The notes: generated from the sequence alone by a model not told the origin. DNA of 36,706 nucleotides from Nitrospirota bacterium (GCA_020351835.1 CP070669.1:1937388-1974093), one strand, 5' to 3'. Shown: positions 7,101 to 16,966, counted from the stretch's first letter. Made by a program: numbers and translations.

Positions 7101-8080
7101 CCGGTCTCAGCACCGGGGAACGGTGCAACACCTGTCGGGAAGTTATGGGTCTCAGCAGTGAATATTATATGGTACTTCGATAGCTCACGTCCGAAACCGG
7201 AAGGTTTACCCGGCAGATCCGGAACTATTGTCTCAATATCAAACCCACGAATAGCACTCGAATTGTCATTGAATGCGATTATGCTGTTACCGGTGTTCCT
7301 CCTCAGTGGACGACCAAGGACCTCCATGAGATTTCTCTTCATATCCCTTCCGTCTATGATGATCTTTCCCTTAAAGAACCAGTGTCGTGAGTGCTCGCTG
7401 TTCGACTGGCCTAGATCAAAGCATTCAACATTGGTTGGATCCCTGCCGATATCATTAACGAAAAGGTCGTAATAGTAATCTATATCCCAGTCGTCAAGAC
7501 CGAGGCCCATCTCCCTGTTCATTTTGACCAGTGCATCCCTTCCTTCATTGATCAGAGGTACGTTGAAGACATGGTCAGGTGCGATCCCTGTCTCAAAGGT
7601 ACTTAGACGATCTGCGTATTCGCATTCGGTCATCCTGTCATGCACAAGAGGAAGAAAAGTTTCCTTTATCTTTGCGGTCGCCTCTGCCGCCAAGGAGTTA
7701 TCAAGTATTAGCTGATATCTTCTTGAGCGTTCGATACGTTTTATGCCTTTAATTCCACAAGCGTGACATATCGAAACGGCGTTAGTAGACCACGATGTAG
7801 AGAAGTTCATCCTGGGACCTACCTCTATCAATACAGAGTCGGGTCGGGTCTTAAGGAACGGGGCCTCGGCAAGATCATCGGGTTCGAATGTCTCTCGAAG
7901 TAGCCAGGCAAGCACTTTGTTCTCGCCCTTGCCAATGATGTCAGTTGACTCGATATAAAAACAGTTCTCGGATTCTATGTCTATAATATCTGAGGAAACT
8001 GACAGGCGTGCTCTTGCGAGCAACTCCCTCTTATGCGGGCCTGTCAGGCCCGGCCTTCTGTATCTGTAGATAAGAGGCAA
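4142..8080 (-). CDS. purL: FGAM synthase PurL, single chain, with in-frame UGA
   Basis: Phosphoribosylformylglycinamidine synthase converts FGAR, ATP and glutamine to FGAM in step four of purine synthesis. The frame from ATG 8080 to TAA 4142 gives 1312 residues, the size of the large PFAS/Ade6-type enzyme. In order: N-terminal PurS-like domain, linker with 'NSEHSRHW' and a first AIRS/PurM-like half ('ETHNFPTG', 'GAGTGGR'-like loop), second AIRS-like half ('DGGKDSLSM', 'SGHDISDGGL'), and a class I glutaminase domain ('GICNGCQ' nucleophile Cys, 'MPHPER' catalytic His). The frame is broken once by UGA at 5761-5759 (codon 774), inside the well-kept stretch between 'GEGAKLYEAAVAL' and 'DGGKDSL', with no frame shift. 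An ATG at 5704 would restart inside that motif and is unlikely to give a useful protein. Either UGA is read through, possibly as selenocysteine, or this is a nonsense mutation or sequencing error. It is the last gene of the long minus-strand string, 49 bases after purB. Confidence 0.9.
5759..5761 (-). other. purL: In-frame UGA codon 774 of purL
   Basis: The plus strand reads TCA here, giving UGA in the purL message between Leu (CTC) and Asp (GAT). Both flanks are in the same frame and align without a gap to single-chain PurL proteins as I remember them. In that recalled alignment the position is Gly in E. coli and Val in human, so it is not a known catalytic Cys. A hairpin further along the message is weak: CCGC and GCGG pair 22 bases after the UGA, but the loop lacks a clear GU. 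Confidence 0.85.
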
Positions 8081-8129
8081 TTTGTCTCTCCTTAGGTCTT
8101 TCTGCAGCTGATCTGATCGTTTAGAACTT

Positions 8130-9425
8130 CTATTTGCCGAACACTCTCTTGAAAACGAAATTTATGTTCCTTAAGAAGTGCTTAAGATCGAATATATCGT
8201 TCAGTTCCTTGCTTGTCAGATATCTCTTTATTTCTTTGTCCTTTGACAGTAGAGTCTTGAAGTCGACCTTCTGTTTCCAGCTCTTCATAGCGTTCTTCTG
8301 GACCAGCCTGTATGAGTCCTCTCTTGTAAGCCCTTTTTCCGTAAGAGCCAGAAGCACCCTCTGTGAGTTATAGAGACCGTAGCTTTTCTCCAGGTTCTCC
8401 TTCATCCTCTTAGGATATATATGCATATCCTTTATCATGTTAGTAAGGCGGGCCAGCATGTAATCGACCAGTATAAAACTGTCCGGCAGGATTATCCTCT
8501 CTACCGAAGAGTGGCTTATATCCCTTTCATGCCATAAAGCAATGTTCTCCATCGAGGCAAGCGCGTTGCTCCTGACCACCCTTGCAAGACCCGAAAGGTT
8601 CTCGCTGCCGACAGGGTTCCTTTTATGCGGCATCGCAGATGAACCCTTTTGTCCTTTGGTGAAGGGTTCTTCGGCCTCAAGGACCTCTGTACGCTGGAGG
8701 TGTCTGATCTCTACCGCGATTCGCTCAACAGAGGCCGCTACGATAGCAAGTGCTGACATTAGTTCTGCATGTCTGTCTCTCTGTACTACCTGTGTAGCGA
8801 CCGGTTCCGGGACCAGTTTAAGCTTTTTGCATACCTTCTCTTCTATCTGGACCGGTATGTTCGAAAAAGTCCCTACAGCTCCTGAAAGCTTGCCGACATT
8901 GATCGCCTTCCTGGCGTTCCTTATGCGGGCATGAGAACGCTTCATGTCTTCATACCAGAGGGCGAACTTAAGTCCGAATGTCATCGGTTCTGCATGTATT
9001 CCGTGGCTTCTTCCAATACAGGGTACTGACCTGTACTCAAGGGCCTTCTTCTTCAGCTCACCCATCAGGGCCTTTATGTCCTTTAATATGATATCTGCGC
9101 TGTCTCTCATAAGAAGCGCCTGTGCAGTATCTGTAACATCGGATGAGGTGAGCCCTTTATGTACGTACCTGGAGTCGGGGCCAATATGCTCGGCAACTGA
9201 TGTAAGGAATGCTATGACATCATGCTTGACCGTCTTCTCTATCTCATCGATCCTGTCCACATCAAAGCCGGCTTTCTTCTTTATATTGTTCAGGGCTCCC
9301 TTGGGGATCTTGTTCATCTCGGCCCATGCCTCACATGCTGCTATCTCAACCTTGAGCCATTTACCGTACTTGGAACCGAGACTCCATAGTTCGCCCATCT
9401 CAGGCCGCGTGTATCTGCTTATCAT
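8130..9425 (-). CDS. purB: Adenylosuccinate lyase
   Basis: 431 residues, normal for the family. PurB is a cytoplasmic enzyme of the fumarase/aspartase superfamily. It releases fumarate from SAICAR and from adenylosuccinate, acting twice in purine synthesis. Visible signatures are 'TSSDVTDTA' (about 93-101), 'GRSHGIHAEP' with the catalytic His at about 141, and the superfamily signature G-S-S-A-M-P-H-K-R-N-P at 261-271, the mobile loop with the catalytic Ser. The C-terminal domain 'GLTREDSYRLVQ' is also typical. It starts at ATG 9425 and is followed 49 bases later by purL, so the two purine genes sit together. The gap to the upstream metallophosphoesterase is 58 bases, consistent with one transcript. 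Confidence 0.95.
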   Translation of the reverse strand: MISRYTRPEMGELWSLGSKYGKWLKVEIAACEAWAEMNKIPKGALNNIKKKAGFDVDRIDEIEKTVKHDVIAFLTSVAEHIGPDSRYVHKGLTSSDVTDTAQALLMRDSADIILKDIKALMGELKKKALEYRSVPCIGRSHGIHAEPMTFGLKFALWYEDMKRSHARIRNARKAINVGKLSGAVGTFSNIPVQIEEKVCKKLKLVPEPVATQVVQRDRHAELMSALAIVAASVERIAVEIRHLQRTEVLEAEEPFTKGQKGSSAMPHKRNPVGSENLSGLARVVRSNALASMENIALWHERDISHSSVERIILPDSFILVDYMLARLTNMIKDMHIYPKRMKENLEKSYGLYNSQRVLLALTEKGLTREDSYRLVQKNAMKSWKQKVDFKTLLSKDKEIKRYLTSKELNDIFDLKHFLRNINFVFKRVFGK

Positions 9426-9483
9426 TATTCTCCCCCTTTGACCATTTTTTTTCAGAAAGAAATATTATAAGATCACCTGAGAC

Positions 9484-10212
9484 CTATACCCCCCTTGAAA
9501 GTCTCTCTATAAGAGGGGAGGGTAAATCTGCTTGTAACATTTTCTCCTGTGTTTTTTCAATCTTATACTTGACCCTTATGATCTGTATAGTATTGTTCTT
9601 TATAATTGTATAGCATGAGCGAGGATCGCCGTCCCTGGGCTGGCCGACACTTCCGACGTTCACAATATACCTGTTGTCAGAATTTATCTTCACGGAAGAC
9701 TTGTGAAGGACGATCTCCCCTGATGGCAATTGCTCGGCTATAAAAGGTATGTGGCTGTGACCGACCATGCATATCCTGTGGCTGAAATAATAGAAGTTCG
9801 TATCGACGTCATCCATGTTATAAAGATAGTTCCATGCCGAAGGGTCACGCGGAGTTGAATGCACCAGGAATATGCTGTCTTTTTTCAGCTGACCGGTCAT
9901 CTTGAAAGCTTTTAGCGAACGGAGTGAGGTGGGTGATATATTATCCTTTGTCCATATCGCTGCCTTACGTGCGAACTGATTGAAGTAATCGAGATGTCCC
10001 GGTTCTATAACTGCCATATCATGGTTGCCCATTAATGATACGCTTGACACCTTCCTTATCAGCTTTATGCACTCATCGGGATCGGGGCCGTATCCTACAG
10101 CATCACCGGTAAATACTATTTTCTCGATCTTTCTCCTGGCGATGTCCTTGAGAACGGATCCCAGGGCCTCCAGGTTAGAGTGCACATCCGATATGATCGC
10201 AAGCGGCCTCAA
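9484..10212 (-). CDS. Calcineurin-like metallophosphoesterase
   Basis: 242 residues. The five metal-binding blocks of the family are present in order: D9-x-H11 ('SDVHSN'), G-D37 ('FTGDAVGYGPDP'), G-N63-H64-D, H118 ('LVHSTPRD') and G-H152-S-H154. The shape, with 'GYGPDPDECI' and a late 'NVGSVGQPRDGD', places it with the YfcE/MJ0936-like group of small phosphodiesterases or phosphatases often labelled diadenosine tetraphosphatase or serine/threonine phosphatase-like. It uses a two-metal centre in the cytoplasm; the substrate cannot be told. Its start overlaps the end of nusB by 4 bases (ATGA-type), indicating translational coupling. The C-terminal 30 residues are unremarkable. Confidence 0.85.
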   Translation of the reverse strand: MRPLAIISDVHSNLEALGSVLKDIARRKIEKIVFTGDAVGYGPDPDECIKLIRKVSSVSLMGNHDMAVIEPGHLDYFNQFARKAAIWTKDNISPTSLRSLKAFKMTGQLKKDSIFLVHSTPRDPSAWNYLYNMDDVDTNFYYFSHRICMVGHSHIPFIAEQLPSGEIVLHKSSVKINSDNRYIVNVGSVGQPRDGDPRSCYTIIKNNTIQIIRVKYKIEKTQEKMLQADLPSPLIERLSRGV

Positions 10213-10622
10213 TTGGCAGCTCTCTGGTGTTTCCTTGATATCTTGTCAAGTATGCCGTTTATGAAAGACGAAGATTCCATCGATGAATATTTCTTTGCTA
10301 TCTCTATAGCCTCATCCATAGATACTGCAGGAGGAATATCATCCCTGTAAATTATCTCATATGCCGCCAGCCTGAGGATGTTCCTGTCCACAATGGCCAT
10401 TCTTTCTAAAACCCAGTGTTCGGCCGTTCCCTTTATGATATTATCTATGGCCTTAATGTTCTCAACGGTTCCCTTGAATATGCCGTTAGTGAACTCGATT
10501 ATATTGTTGTCGGCCTTCTTGCCCTCCCAGAACTCCGATATCAGGGCATCGGGGTCTCTGTGCGTAAAGTCGTATTGGAACAACAGTTGAAGTACGTATC
10601 CTCTGGCGAGCCTTCTCTTCAT
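10209..10622 (-). CDS. nusB: Transcription antitermination factor NusB
   Basis: 137 residues, all helical, the usual NusB length. NusB pairs with NusE (S10) and binds boxA RNA to keep RNA polymerase processive on rRNA operons. The N-terminal 'RRLARGYVLQLLFQYDF' and C-terminal 'DEAIEIAKKYSSMESSSFINGILDKI' blocks are the family hallmarks; the latter normally reads 'a-V-e-lak-f-s-f-v-NGvLd'. I take the ATG at 10622 as the start because AAGGA lies just ahead of it. A TTG eight codons upstream (10646) keeps the frame but has no ribosome binding site. ribH lies 57 bases upstream, a ribH-nusB order common in many bacteria, and the next gene overlaps by 4 bases. Confidence 0.92.
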   Translation of the reverse strand: MKRRLARGYVLQLLFQYDFTHRDPDALISEFWEGKKADNNIIEFTNGIFKGTVENIKAIDNIIKGTAEHWVLERMAIVDRNILRLAAYEIIYRDDIPPAVSMDEAIEIAKKYSSMESSSFINGILDKISRKHQRAAN

Positions 10623-10679
10623 AGGTCCTTTTAAGCGGATCTGCAATATGGCCTTAATAATGAAAGGCCCGCTTCAAGG

Positions 10680-11141
10680 TCAGATCTCTTTTATCAGATT
10701 AGCCATCTCAACAGCGGTCATTGCTGCGTCCCATCCCTTGTTGCCGCTCTTGCTGCCTGCCCTCTCGATAGCCTGTTCGACTGTGTCGGTGGTAAGAACA
10801 CCGAAAGCAATGGGAACCTCAGTTTCCATCGATGCAGTAGCTATTCCCTTGGAAGCCTCGGCAGCTACGTAGTCGAAGTGAGGGGTGGCTCCTCTTATTA
10901 TTGTTCCCAGAGCGATAACAGCACTGTACTTTTTCGATTTTGCGGTCTTTTTTGCGATCAGCGGTATCTCATATGCACCCGGAACCCTGACTATCTCGAT
11001 ATCATCTTCTTTGGCTCCATGGCGTACGAGCGCATCCATAGCTCCCTCAAGAAGCTTCGATGTAATGAAGTCATTAAATCGACTGACTATTATACAGAAC
11101 TTTAAACCCTTGGCGGATAACTGACCTTCAAAGACTTTCAT
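10680..11141 (-). CDS. ribH: Lumazine synthase (riboflavin synthase beta)
   Basis: 153 residues. RibH condenses the pyrimidine ArP with 3,4-dihydroxy-2-butanone 4-phosphate to 6,7-dimethyl-8-ribityllumazine, and usually assembles into a 60-mer or pentamer. Landmarks are '[10 protein letters not shown]' near residue 20, 'VPGAYEIPL', '[17 protein letters not shown]' for substrate binding with the catalytic His, and '[20 protein letters not shown]'. The ATG at 11141 is chosen over 11153 because the sequence between them (ATGGAGGAAAAA) is a strong ribosome binding site for the inner ATG. It lies 31 bases after ribBA, so it is probably co-transcribed. Confidence 0.95.
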   Translation of the reverse strand: MKVFEGQLSAKGLKFCIIVSRFNDFITSKLLEGAMDALVRHGAKEDDIEIVRVPGAYEIPLIAKKTAKSKKYSAVIALGTIIRGATPHFDYVAAEASKGIATASMETEVPIAFGVLTTDTVEQAIERAGSKSGNKGWDAAMTAVEMANLIKEI

Positions 11142-11172
11142 TTTTTCCTCCATCGAAAAGAACAGATTTCAT

Positions 11173-12390
11173 TTATACTTTATCAAGAATATGGCCAAGT
11201 TTCTTCTTCTTGGTCTTAAGATACACAATGTTATTATCATGAGGTTTGGATTCAAGAGGCACCCTTTCCACGACTTTAAGACCGTAGCCCTCAAGGCCTA
11301 CAATCTTCCTTGGATTATTTGTCATGAGCCTTATCTTCTTTATCCCCAGATTCACAAGGATCTGTGCCCCGATCCCATAGTCCCTGAGGTCATCTTTGAA
11401 TCCCAGTTTCTTATTTGCTTCTACCGTATCCAGGCCCTGGTCCTGAAGTTCGTAGGCCTTGAGCTTGTTAGCAAGCCCTATGCCACGTCCCTCCTGTCTC
11501 ATATACAGGATAACCCCCTGGCCCTCTTTGTCTATAATTGCCATTGCCTTCTGAAGCTGGTCACCGCAATCGCATCTTTTCGACCCGAAGACATCTCCTG
11601 TAAGGCACTCCGAATGGACTCTGACAAGAACGTTATCGTTGTTCTTTATCTCGCCTTTTACAAGGGCCAGATGCAAGTGGCTGTCCACAGAGTTCTCAAA
11701 TGCTATAGCCTTGAAATCGCCACCGTATTCTGTCGGGATCGTTACCTCCGCGGCCCTTTTTACGAGAAGTTCCTTCCTCATTCTATACTCTATGAGGTCT
11801 TTGATAGTTACTATCTTTATCCTGTGTTTCTTGGCGAACTCCATGAGCTGGGGGACCCGGGCCATTGTCCCATCCTCATCCATTATCTCGCATATGACGC
11901 CTGATGGATACAGTCCTGCCAATCGTGAAAGATCTACAGAACCCTCTGTCTGGCCGGCTCTCTGAAGCACCCCTCCCGGTTTTGCTCTGAGAGGGAAAAT
12001 ATGTCCGGGCTTTGATATGTCCTGTGGGCCTGAATCGGGATCTATAGCCGTAAGTATTGTAGTTGCTCTGTCATGCGCCGATATGCCTGTGGTAACCCCT
12101 TTTCGTGCTTCTATTGATACAGTAAAGGCGGTTCCGAACTGGGATGTGTTCTCATTGGTCATCATAGGAAGCTGGAGCTCCTCTACCCGCTCAGGGGTGA
12201 GACTGAGACAGATAAGGCCCCGGCCGTGTTTTGCCATGAAGTTAATGACCTCAGGTGTGACCTTCTCGGAAGCTACACACAGGTCCCCTTCGTTCTCCCT
12301 GTCCTCGTCATCAACGAGGATAACCATCTTACCGTCTGAAATGTCCTTTACGGCATCTTCGATCGTATCGAATTTATATTTCTGCTTCAT
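11173..12390 (-). CDS. ribBA: Bifunctional DHBP synthase / GTP cyclohydrolase II
   Basis: 405 residues, the size of a fused RibBA. The N-terminal half (about 1-200) makes 3,4-dihydroxy-2-butanone 4-phosphate from ribulose 5-phosphate and shows the acidic loop '[11 protein letters not shown]' and 'GHIFPLRA'. The C-terminal half opens GTP to the first pyrimidine of the riboflavin pathway and shows the zinc site '[21 protein letters not shown]' in pieces (three Cys), then 'RQEGRGIGL' and '[12 protein letters not shown]'. Both halves look complete with their catalytic residues. It is 112 bases downstream of ribE, the largest gap in the string, so a second promoter could lie there. No FMN riboswitch motif was recognised in that gap. 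Confidence 0.95.
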   Translation of the reverse strand: MKQKYKFDTIEDAVKDISDGKMVILVDDEDRENEGDLCVASEKVTPEVINFMAKHGRGLICLSLTPERVEELQLPMMTNENTSQFGTAFTVSIEARKGVTTGISAHDRATTILTAIDPDSGPQDISKPGHIFPLRAKPGGVLQRAGQTEGSVDLSRLAGLYPSGVICEIMDEDGTMARVPQLMEFAKKHRIKIVTIKDLIEYRMRKELLVKRAAEVTIPTEYGGDFKAIAFENSVDSHLHLALVKGEIKNNDNVLVRVHSECLTGDVFGSKRCDCGDQLQKAMAIIDKEGQGVILYMRQEGRGIGLANKLKAYELQDQGLDTVEANKKLGFKDDLRDYGIGAQILVNLGIKKIRLMTNNPRKIVGLEGYGLKVVERVPLESKPHDNNIVYLKTKKKKLGHILDKV

Positions 12391-12502
12391 ATCGGTCCCC
12401 TTATGAGAAATAGATCAACTATTCTATCATTAAGTGCTTATTTGGCTCAATAGTTATTATGAATCAATCACTTGCAAAGCGAAGGTGAGGACGGTAAGGG
12501 TA

Positions 12503-13144
12503 TCAGGTGCCCAGGAAACCCGATCTGTTCAACTTGTCCATAATGCCCTCCCCGTTTCCGGACGGCAGGAACTTCTTCACATACTTTCCGATAATGTCGG
12601 TCTCCAGGTTTACGGAGCTTCCGGACCCCTTGTCGCCAATATTGGTAACGTTCTCGGTATGGGGTATAATTACTAGCCTGAAGAAATCTTTGAAGACCTT
12701 CACAACGGTAAGGCTGATACCGTCAACGGCAACAGACCCCTTATCGACAAGCAGATCCATAATGAGGGGTGGGGCATCTATGTCTATCTCAATGGTCTCA
12801 CCTATCCTCTTTTTGGACCTGATTTTGCCAACGGCATCTACATGGCCGGTAACAAAATGCCCACCGAGCTTTCCATCCGCCCTGAGCGCAGGTTCGAGGT
12901 TTATCTTTTCCCCATGACGCATATCTCCCAGATTAGTTGAACGCAGCGTCTCATCAGATAGTTCAAAAGAGATGATCTTATCGGATATATCGACGACCGT
13001 CAGGCAAACCCCGTTAATTGCAATGCTATCACCGATAAGGGCATCCTTATAAAGTGTCTTTGTGGAGATAGAGAGTCTCGTGATACCTGAGGTCTTTTTT
13101 ATCGAAATGACCTCACCTGCCTCTATGATTATTCCCGTGAACAT
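12503..13144 (-). CDS. ribE: Riboflavin synthase alpha chain
   Basis: 213 residues made of two similar lumazine-binding barrels. The first opens with 'MFTGIIIEAGEV' and contains 'SIAINGVCLTV'; the second opens with 'FVTGHVDAVGKI' and contains 'SVAVDGISLTV'. The enzyme dismutates two molecules of 6,7-dimethyl-8-ribityllumazine to riboflavin and the ArP pyrimidine, working as a trimer. Its ATG directly follows the stop of the small membrane-anchored gene upstream (stop at 13145), which implies coupled translation. The window holds ribE, ribBA and ribH but not the deaminase/reductase ribD, which must be elsewhere. Confidence 0.95.
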   Translation of the reverse strand: MFTGIIIEAGEVISIKKTSGITRLSISTKTLYKDALIGDSIAINGVCLTVVDISDKIISFELSDETLRSTNLGDMRHGEKINLEPALRADGKLGGHFVTGHVDAVGKIRSKKRIGETIEIDIDAPPLIMDLLVDKGSVAVDGISLTVVKVFKDFFRLVIIPHTENVTNIGDKGSGSSVNLETDIIGKYVKKFLPSGNGEGIMDKLNRSGFLGT

Positions 13145-13492
13145 CTATTCAATAACGTCAATATCAAAATAAAGCCTTTTCTGGTAAAAACCTAAAATGT
13201 CAACTTCTTCGGACCATTGCATCCTGACATGCATCCCGGAGGCGGTCTTTGATATCCATATGCTGTCCTGGTTTATAGGTATTTTATATTCATCTATCGC
13301 TGCCATTATCATACTTCTAAGCTTATCCTCACGGCCGAGAGATATCCTAGCTACCTCTTTGGCTTCTGATTTCATTGCTGCATGTCTGTAATACGGCATT
13401 GCGAATTGAAAACCTGCATAAGCAAAGAATGCAAGAACCAGTATAATGAGTAACGGCTTGATAAAACCCTTTTCGTTCTTCAGAGCTTTCAT
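13145..13492 (-). CDS. Small membrane-anchored protein next to lepB
   Basis: 115 residues. The N-terminus reads like a type IV pilin or DUF4845-type leader: K-N-E-K-G-F-I-K-P, then a hydrophobic segment of about 17 residues (12-30), then a soluble domain of about 80 residues with mixed helix and strand. It could be a pseudopilin-like protein: a Gly before the Phe at the start of the hydrophobic stretch is the prepilin signature, though the usual Glu at +5 is missing. In many proteobacteria DUF4845 proteins lie right after lepA-lepB, which fits this place. It overlaps lepB by 4 bases and abuts ribE. No function is established. Confidence 0.6.
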   Translation of the reverse strand: MKALKNEKGFIKPLLIILVLAFFAYAGFQFAMPYYRHAAMKSEAKEVARISLGREDKLRSMIMAAIDEYKIPINQDSIWISKTASGMHVRMQWSEEVDILGFYQKRLYFDIDVIE

Positions 13493-14103
13493 TTAATAAG
13501 CCTCCCGATCCTGTTGAATCTTATCCAATGTTTTGTACGGTCCCACGACCAGTATAATATAAATGCTTTACCCAAGACATCCTTCTCCTCTACAAATCCC
13601 CAGTACCGGCTGTCATAGCTCTGGTCCCGGTTATCGCCCATCACAAAGATCTTGTCATCCGGGACCTTAATAGGCCCGAAACTATCCCTCCTGTCGAAGC
13701 GGATCGAACTGTCAGTGTGCTGAGTATATTCTTCTTCTATCGGGTCACCGTTAACGTAGATGACCTTGTTCTTGCCTTCTATGAAATCTCCTTCAGTAGC
13801 AATAACCCTTTTTATGAAATCTCTTTTAGGGTTCTCGGGATATTTAAAAACGATTATATCACCCTTCTTCGGTTCTTTAAATGCCAGGATCTTCTTATCT
13901 GTAAATGGTATCTTTGTACCGTATATGAACTTGTTAACAAGTATATGGTCCCCTACGACAAGGGTTGGGATCATCGATCCTGACGGGATCTTGAATGCCT
14001 GTACTACATATGCCCTGATTATTAGCGCAAGTACCAGGGCAGTGATGATAGCCTCTGTATATTCCCATATCTTCTTTTTTACTTTCTGTTTCTTATCGTT
14101 CAT
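13489..14103 (-). CDS. lepB: Signal peptidase I
   Basis: 204 residues. LepB removes signal peptides from exported proteins at the outer face of the inner membrane. One N-terminal hydrophobic anchor (about 17-36) is followed by '[10 protein letters not shown]' with the catalytic Ser43, 'DFIKRVIA' with the catalytic Lys98 of the Ser-Lys dyad, and the late '[18 protein letters not shown]' box. I start it at ATG 14103, where ATGA overlaps the lepA stop. The open frame continues 132 bases further upstream, but that part lies inside lepA and has charged low-complexity residues with no family match. Close lepA-lepB coupling is a common bacterial arrangement. Confidence 0.93.
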   Translation of the reverse strand: MNDKKQKVKKKIWEYTEAIITALVLALIIRAYVVQAFKIPSGSMIPTLVVGDHILVNKFIYGTKIPFTDKKILAFKEPKKGDIIVFKYPENPKRDFIKRVIATEGDFIEGKNKVIYVNGDPIEEEYTQHTDSSIRFDRRDSFGPIKVPDDKIFVMGDNRDQSYDSRYWGFVEEKDVLGKAFILYWSWDRTKHWIRFNRIGRLIK

Positions 14104-15896
14104 TTTTCCGTTTTCAGCACTGCCAGAAAGGCCTCCTGGGGTATCTCCACTTTCCCTATCTGCTTCATCTTCTTCTTTCCCTCTTTCTGCTTTTCGAGCA
14201 GTTTCCTCTTCCGGGTTATGTCGCCTCCATAGCATTTAGCAGTCACATCCTTTCTCATCGCCTTAATGGAATCCCTCGCTATGATCCTGCTGCCGATGGC
14301 TGCCTGGATAACAACTTCGAACATCTGTCTCGGGATGATCTTTCTCAGGTCTTCCACTATTTGCCTTCCCTTATAATAAGCCTTATCCTTGTGAGCAATC
14401 AAGGACAGAGCATCAACAGGTTCACCGTTAATAAGGATGTCAAGCTTGATAAGAGAGCCCTCTTTGTATCCAATGAACTCGTAATCAAGCGAGGCATATC
14501 CTTTGCTGAGGGATTTGAGCTTGTCATAGAAATCCCAAAGGATCTCACTCAGTGGAAGCTCATAAACTACCATTATCCTGGAGCTTCCCATGTACATGAA
14601 CTCGCTCTGGATCCCCCTTTTATCTTGACAGAGCGAAAGGATATTGCCTATGAACTGCTCAGGAACGAAGATCGTGGCCTTAACATATGGTTCCTCTATG
14701 GATTCGATCACCTTCGGAAGCTTTGCAGGATTGTCTATGAACATTGTTTCACCATTTGCGGTGTTCACTTTGTAGATGACAGTGGGTGCAGTACTGAGGA
14801 GTGACAGCCGGAACTCTCTCTCAAGGCGCTCCTTTATTATATCCATGTGCAGCAGTCCGAGAAAACCGCACCTGAAACCGAATCCGAGGGCTACAGATGT
14901 CTCCGGCTCGTAACTGAAGGATGAATCGTTAAGACGTAACTTCTCAAGAGCTTCTTTCAGCGACTCATATTGGTGGGTCTCTGTGGGGTAAAGGCCGCAG
15001 AACACCATAGGCTTTATCTCCTTGAACCCCGGGAGCGGTTCGGGCGATGGAGACATTGCCGAGGTAATAGTGTCGCCTATCTTTGTGTCGTTCACATTCT
15101 TGATAGATGCTGCCAGGAACCCTACTTCTCCGTGGCCGAGATGTCCTATAGTTACAGGCTTTGGAGTGAATATGCCCACCTCCGTGACCTCGAACTCTTT
15201 TTTATTTGACATTAACCTTATACGCTGGCCAGGAACGATCGTTCCGTCAAATACCCTTACAAGCACTATAACTCCCTTGTAGTTGTCGAACCAGGAATCA
15301 AAGATCAAAGCCCTGAGCGGGGCTGAATCGTCTCCGGAGGGGGGTGGAATATGCTTTACAATGGCCTCAAGAATATCCTCCGTGCCGATACCCTCTTTAG
15401 CAGAAGCAAGAATAGCATCTTCGCAGTCAATGCCTACGATGTCCTCTATTTGTCTCTTTACTTTGTCAGGATCGGCCTGGGGAAGGTCGATCTTATTGAT
15501 CACGGGTACGAGTTCAAGATCATGCTCAACCGCCAGATAAGCGTTTGCGAGGGTCTGTGCCTCAACTCCCTGCGTAGCGTCCACCACTAGCAGTGCGCCT
15601 TCACAAGACGCCAGGCTTCTTGATACCTCATACGAGAAGTCCACATGTCCGGGTGTATCGATAAGGTTAAGCAAGTATGTGTTGCCGTCCTTGGCACTGT
15701 ATTTAAGTGTCACAGCATGGGCCTTGATCGTTATACCCCTTTCCCTCTCAAGGTCCATTGAGTCCAGGATCTGCTTTTCCATCTCCCTTTCACTTACAGA
15801 TCCGGTATGTTCAAGAAGCCTGTCTGCAAGAGTGGACTTGCCGTGGTCTATATGGGCGATTATGGAAAAGTTCCTTATAGATTGTCCTTTTTTCAT
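14100..15896 (-). CDS. lepA: Elongation factor 4 (LepA)
   Basis: 598 residues, the standard LepA length. It is a ribosome-associated translational GTPase, implicated in translation initiation or back-translocation under stress. G-domain motifs are clear: G1 'AHIDHGKST' near residue 15, 'RERGITIKA' switch I, '[12 protein letters not shown]' G3 and 'NKIDLP' G4. The LepA-specific C-terminal domain is present, with '[15 protein letters not shown]' and a tail ending '[20 protein letters not shown]', rich in Lys. Its stop overlaps the lepB start. It follows the ROK kinase gene by 19 bases. Confidence 0.97.
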   Translation of the reverse strand: MKKGQSIRNFSIIAHIDHGKSTLADRLLEHTGSVSEREMEKQILDSMDLERERGITIKAHAVTLKYSAKDGNTYLLNLIDTPGHVDFSYEVSRSLASCEGALLVVDATQGVEAQTLANAYLAVEHDLELVPVINKIDLPQADPDKVKRQIEDIVGIDCEDAILASAKEGIGTEDILEAIVKHIPPPSGDDSAPLRALIFDSWFDNYKGVIVLVRVFDGTIVPGQRIRLMSNKKEFEVTEVGIFTPKPVTIGHLGHGEVGFLAASIKNVNDTKIGDTITSAMSPSPEPLPGFKEIKPMVFCGLYPTETHQYESLKEALEKLRLNDSSFSYEPETSVALGFGFRCGFLGLLHMDIIKERLEREFRLSLLSTAPTVIYKVNTANGETMFIDNPAKLPKVIESIEEPYVKATIFVPEQFIGNILSLCQDKRGIQSEFMYMGSSRIMVVYELPLSEILWDFYDKLKSLSKGYASLDYEFIGYKEGSLIKLDILINGEPVDALSLIAHKDKAYYKGRQIVEDLRKIIPRQMFEVVIQAAIGSRIIARDSIKAMRKDVTAKCYGGDITRKRKLLEKQKEGKKKMKQIGKVEIPQEAFLAVLKTEK

Positions 15897-15915
15897 TATG
15901 TAAGAAGGTTACCTG

Positions 15916-16836
15916 TTATGAAGACCTGAGGCTGTGGAGTGCCGCACCGATCAGGCCTGCATCCTCCCTGATCTCCGACCTTATGACCATATCTTTATTG
16001 AAAAGTCCTCTGAGAGATCTTTTATCGGCCTCTTTGATGGCTTCTTCAACATAAATGTTCCATGCGTTGGTCAGACCCCCGGTAAGTATGAAGGCCTGGG
16101 GCTGAAAGATGTTTGTCAGGCTTGCAAGGCCTACGCCAAGGAAGCGGCCTGCTTCTCTGAGTATCTCCCGGGATAACCTGTCACCTTCCATTGCGTGCTC
16201 ATGAATGGTCTTTGGAGTTATTCTGTAGATATTGCCGTCACAGCAGTCCCTGAGTGAGCTCTGCTCTCCGCTCTCGAGAGCGTTTATCACCATGACCTTA
16301 ATGCCTTTTGCTGCAGCGTGCTCTTCAAGACAGCCGTGATTACCACAAGTACACTGCCTTCCATCATGGGTAACTGTAATATGGCCCAGCTCGGCAGGAA
16401 TGTTCAGCAGCTCCTTATCAATGACCACGCCGCCACCTATACCGGTCCCTAATGTCAGCAGGATGAAAGAGTCAAGTTCATTACCGGCTCCGGCATACTT
16501 TTCTCCAAGTGCGGCACAATTGGCATCATTGTCGACGATGACTGGTAAACCGAACTTGTCGCTTAGGATGCCTGTCAGGTCTGCACCTTCAACGACAGAC
16601 AGGTTCGGAGAGAACCTGACCATCTTACTTGTTCTGTCGATGATACCTGCTACCGCTATCCCGATCCCCTGCACATCGTCGTCATTCATATCACCTATAG
16701 CATCTGCTATATCCGCTATGAGGCTCTCATTGGTGGGCAATTGTACCCTTTCAAGCACTTCTCCATCACCGGAGACCAGTGCTACCCTGAGATTTGTCCC
16801 TCCGATATCAACACCTATGGCCTTTATTTTTCCCAT
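15916..16836 (-). CDS. ROK-family sugar kinase (glucokinase-like)
   Basis: 306 residues, typical of bacterial ROK kinases. The N-terminal phosphate-binding loop 'GVDIGGTNLRVAL' begins at about residue 8. 'VDNDANCAALGE' carries the catalytic Asp, and the ROK zinc motif H-x-G-x-x-C-x-C-G-x-x-G-C-L-E is complete ('HDGRQCTCGNHGCLEEHAA'). These enzymes phosphorylate glucose or related hexoses such as N-acetylmannosamine with ATP. There is no N-terminal winged helix, so it is a kinase and not a ROK repressor. Substrate cannot be fixed; glucokinase is the commonest annotation. It is the first gene of the minus-strand string, divergent from the PHP gene, with no clear ribosome binding site before ATG 16836. 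Confidence 0.85.
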   Translation of the reverse strand: MGKIKAIGVDIGGTNLRVALVSGDGEVLERVQLPTNESLIADIADAIGDMNDDDVQGIGIAVAGIIDRTSKMVRFSPNLSVVEGADLTGILSDKFGLPVIVDNDANCAALGEKYAGAGNELDSFILLTLGTGIGGGVVIDKELLNIPAELGHITVTHDGRQCTCGNHGCLEEHAAAKGIKVMVINALESGEQSSLRDCCDGNIYRITPKTIHEHAMEGDRLSREILREAGRFLGVGLASLTNIFQPQAFILTGGLTNAWNIYVEEAIKEADKRSLRGLFNKDMVIRSEIREDAGLIGAALHSLRSS

Positions 16837-16966
16837 AAATATAGCTCAGATCTGATCAAAGCCATAAATGATAACACACTGTTTGAACATTTATAAAGTT
16901 AAGCGGGTCAGCTCTAAAAGGCCATTATTCTTTACTTTTGAGCTTGATTTTAGGTATTTTTTCCTA

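Noticed and set aside
6969-7472. Long reading frames on the strand opposite purL, lepA and other genes
   Set aside because: They are shadows of well-identified genes, with no ribosome binding site and no recognisable protein features.
12391-12502. FMN riboswitch before ribBA
   Set aside because: The 112-base gap shows none of the conserved RFN blocks that I could recognise on the minus strand.
14104-14235. Upstream extension of the lepB frame by 44 codons
   Set aside because: It lies entirely within lepA, has a charged low-complexity sequence without family features, and the ATG at 14103 overlaps the lepA stop in the usual coupled way.
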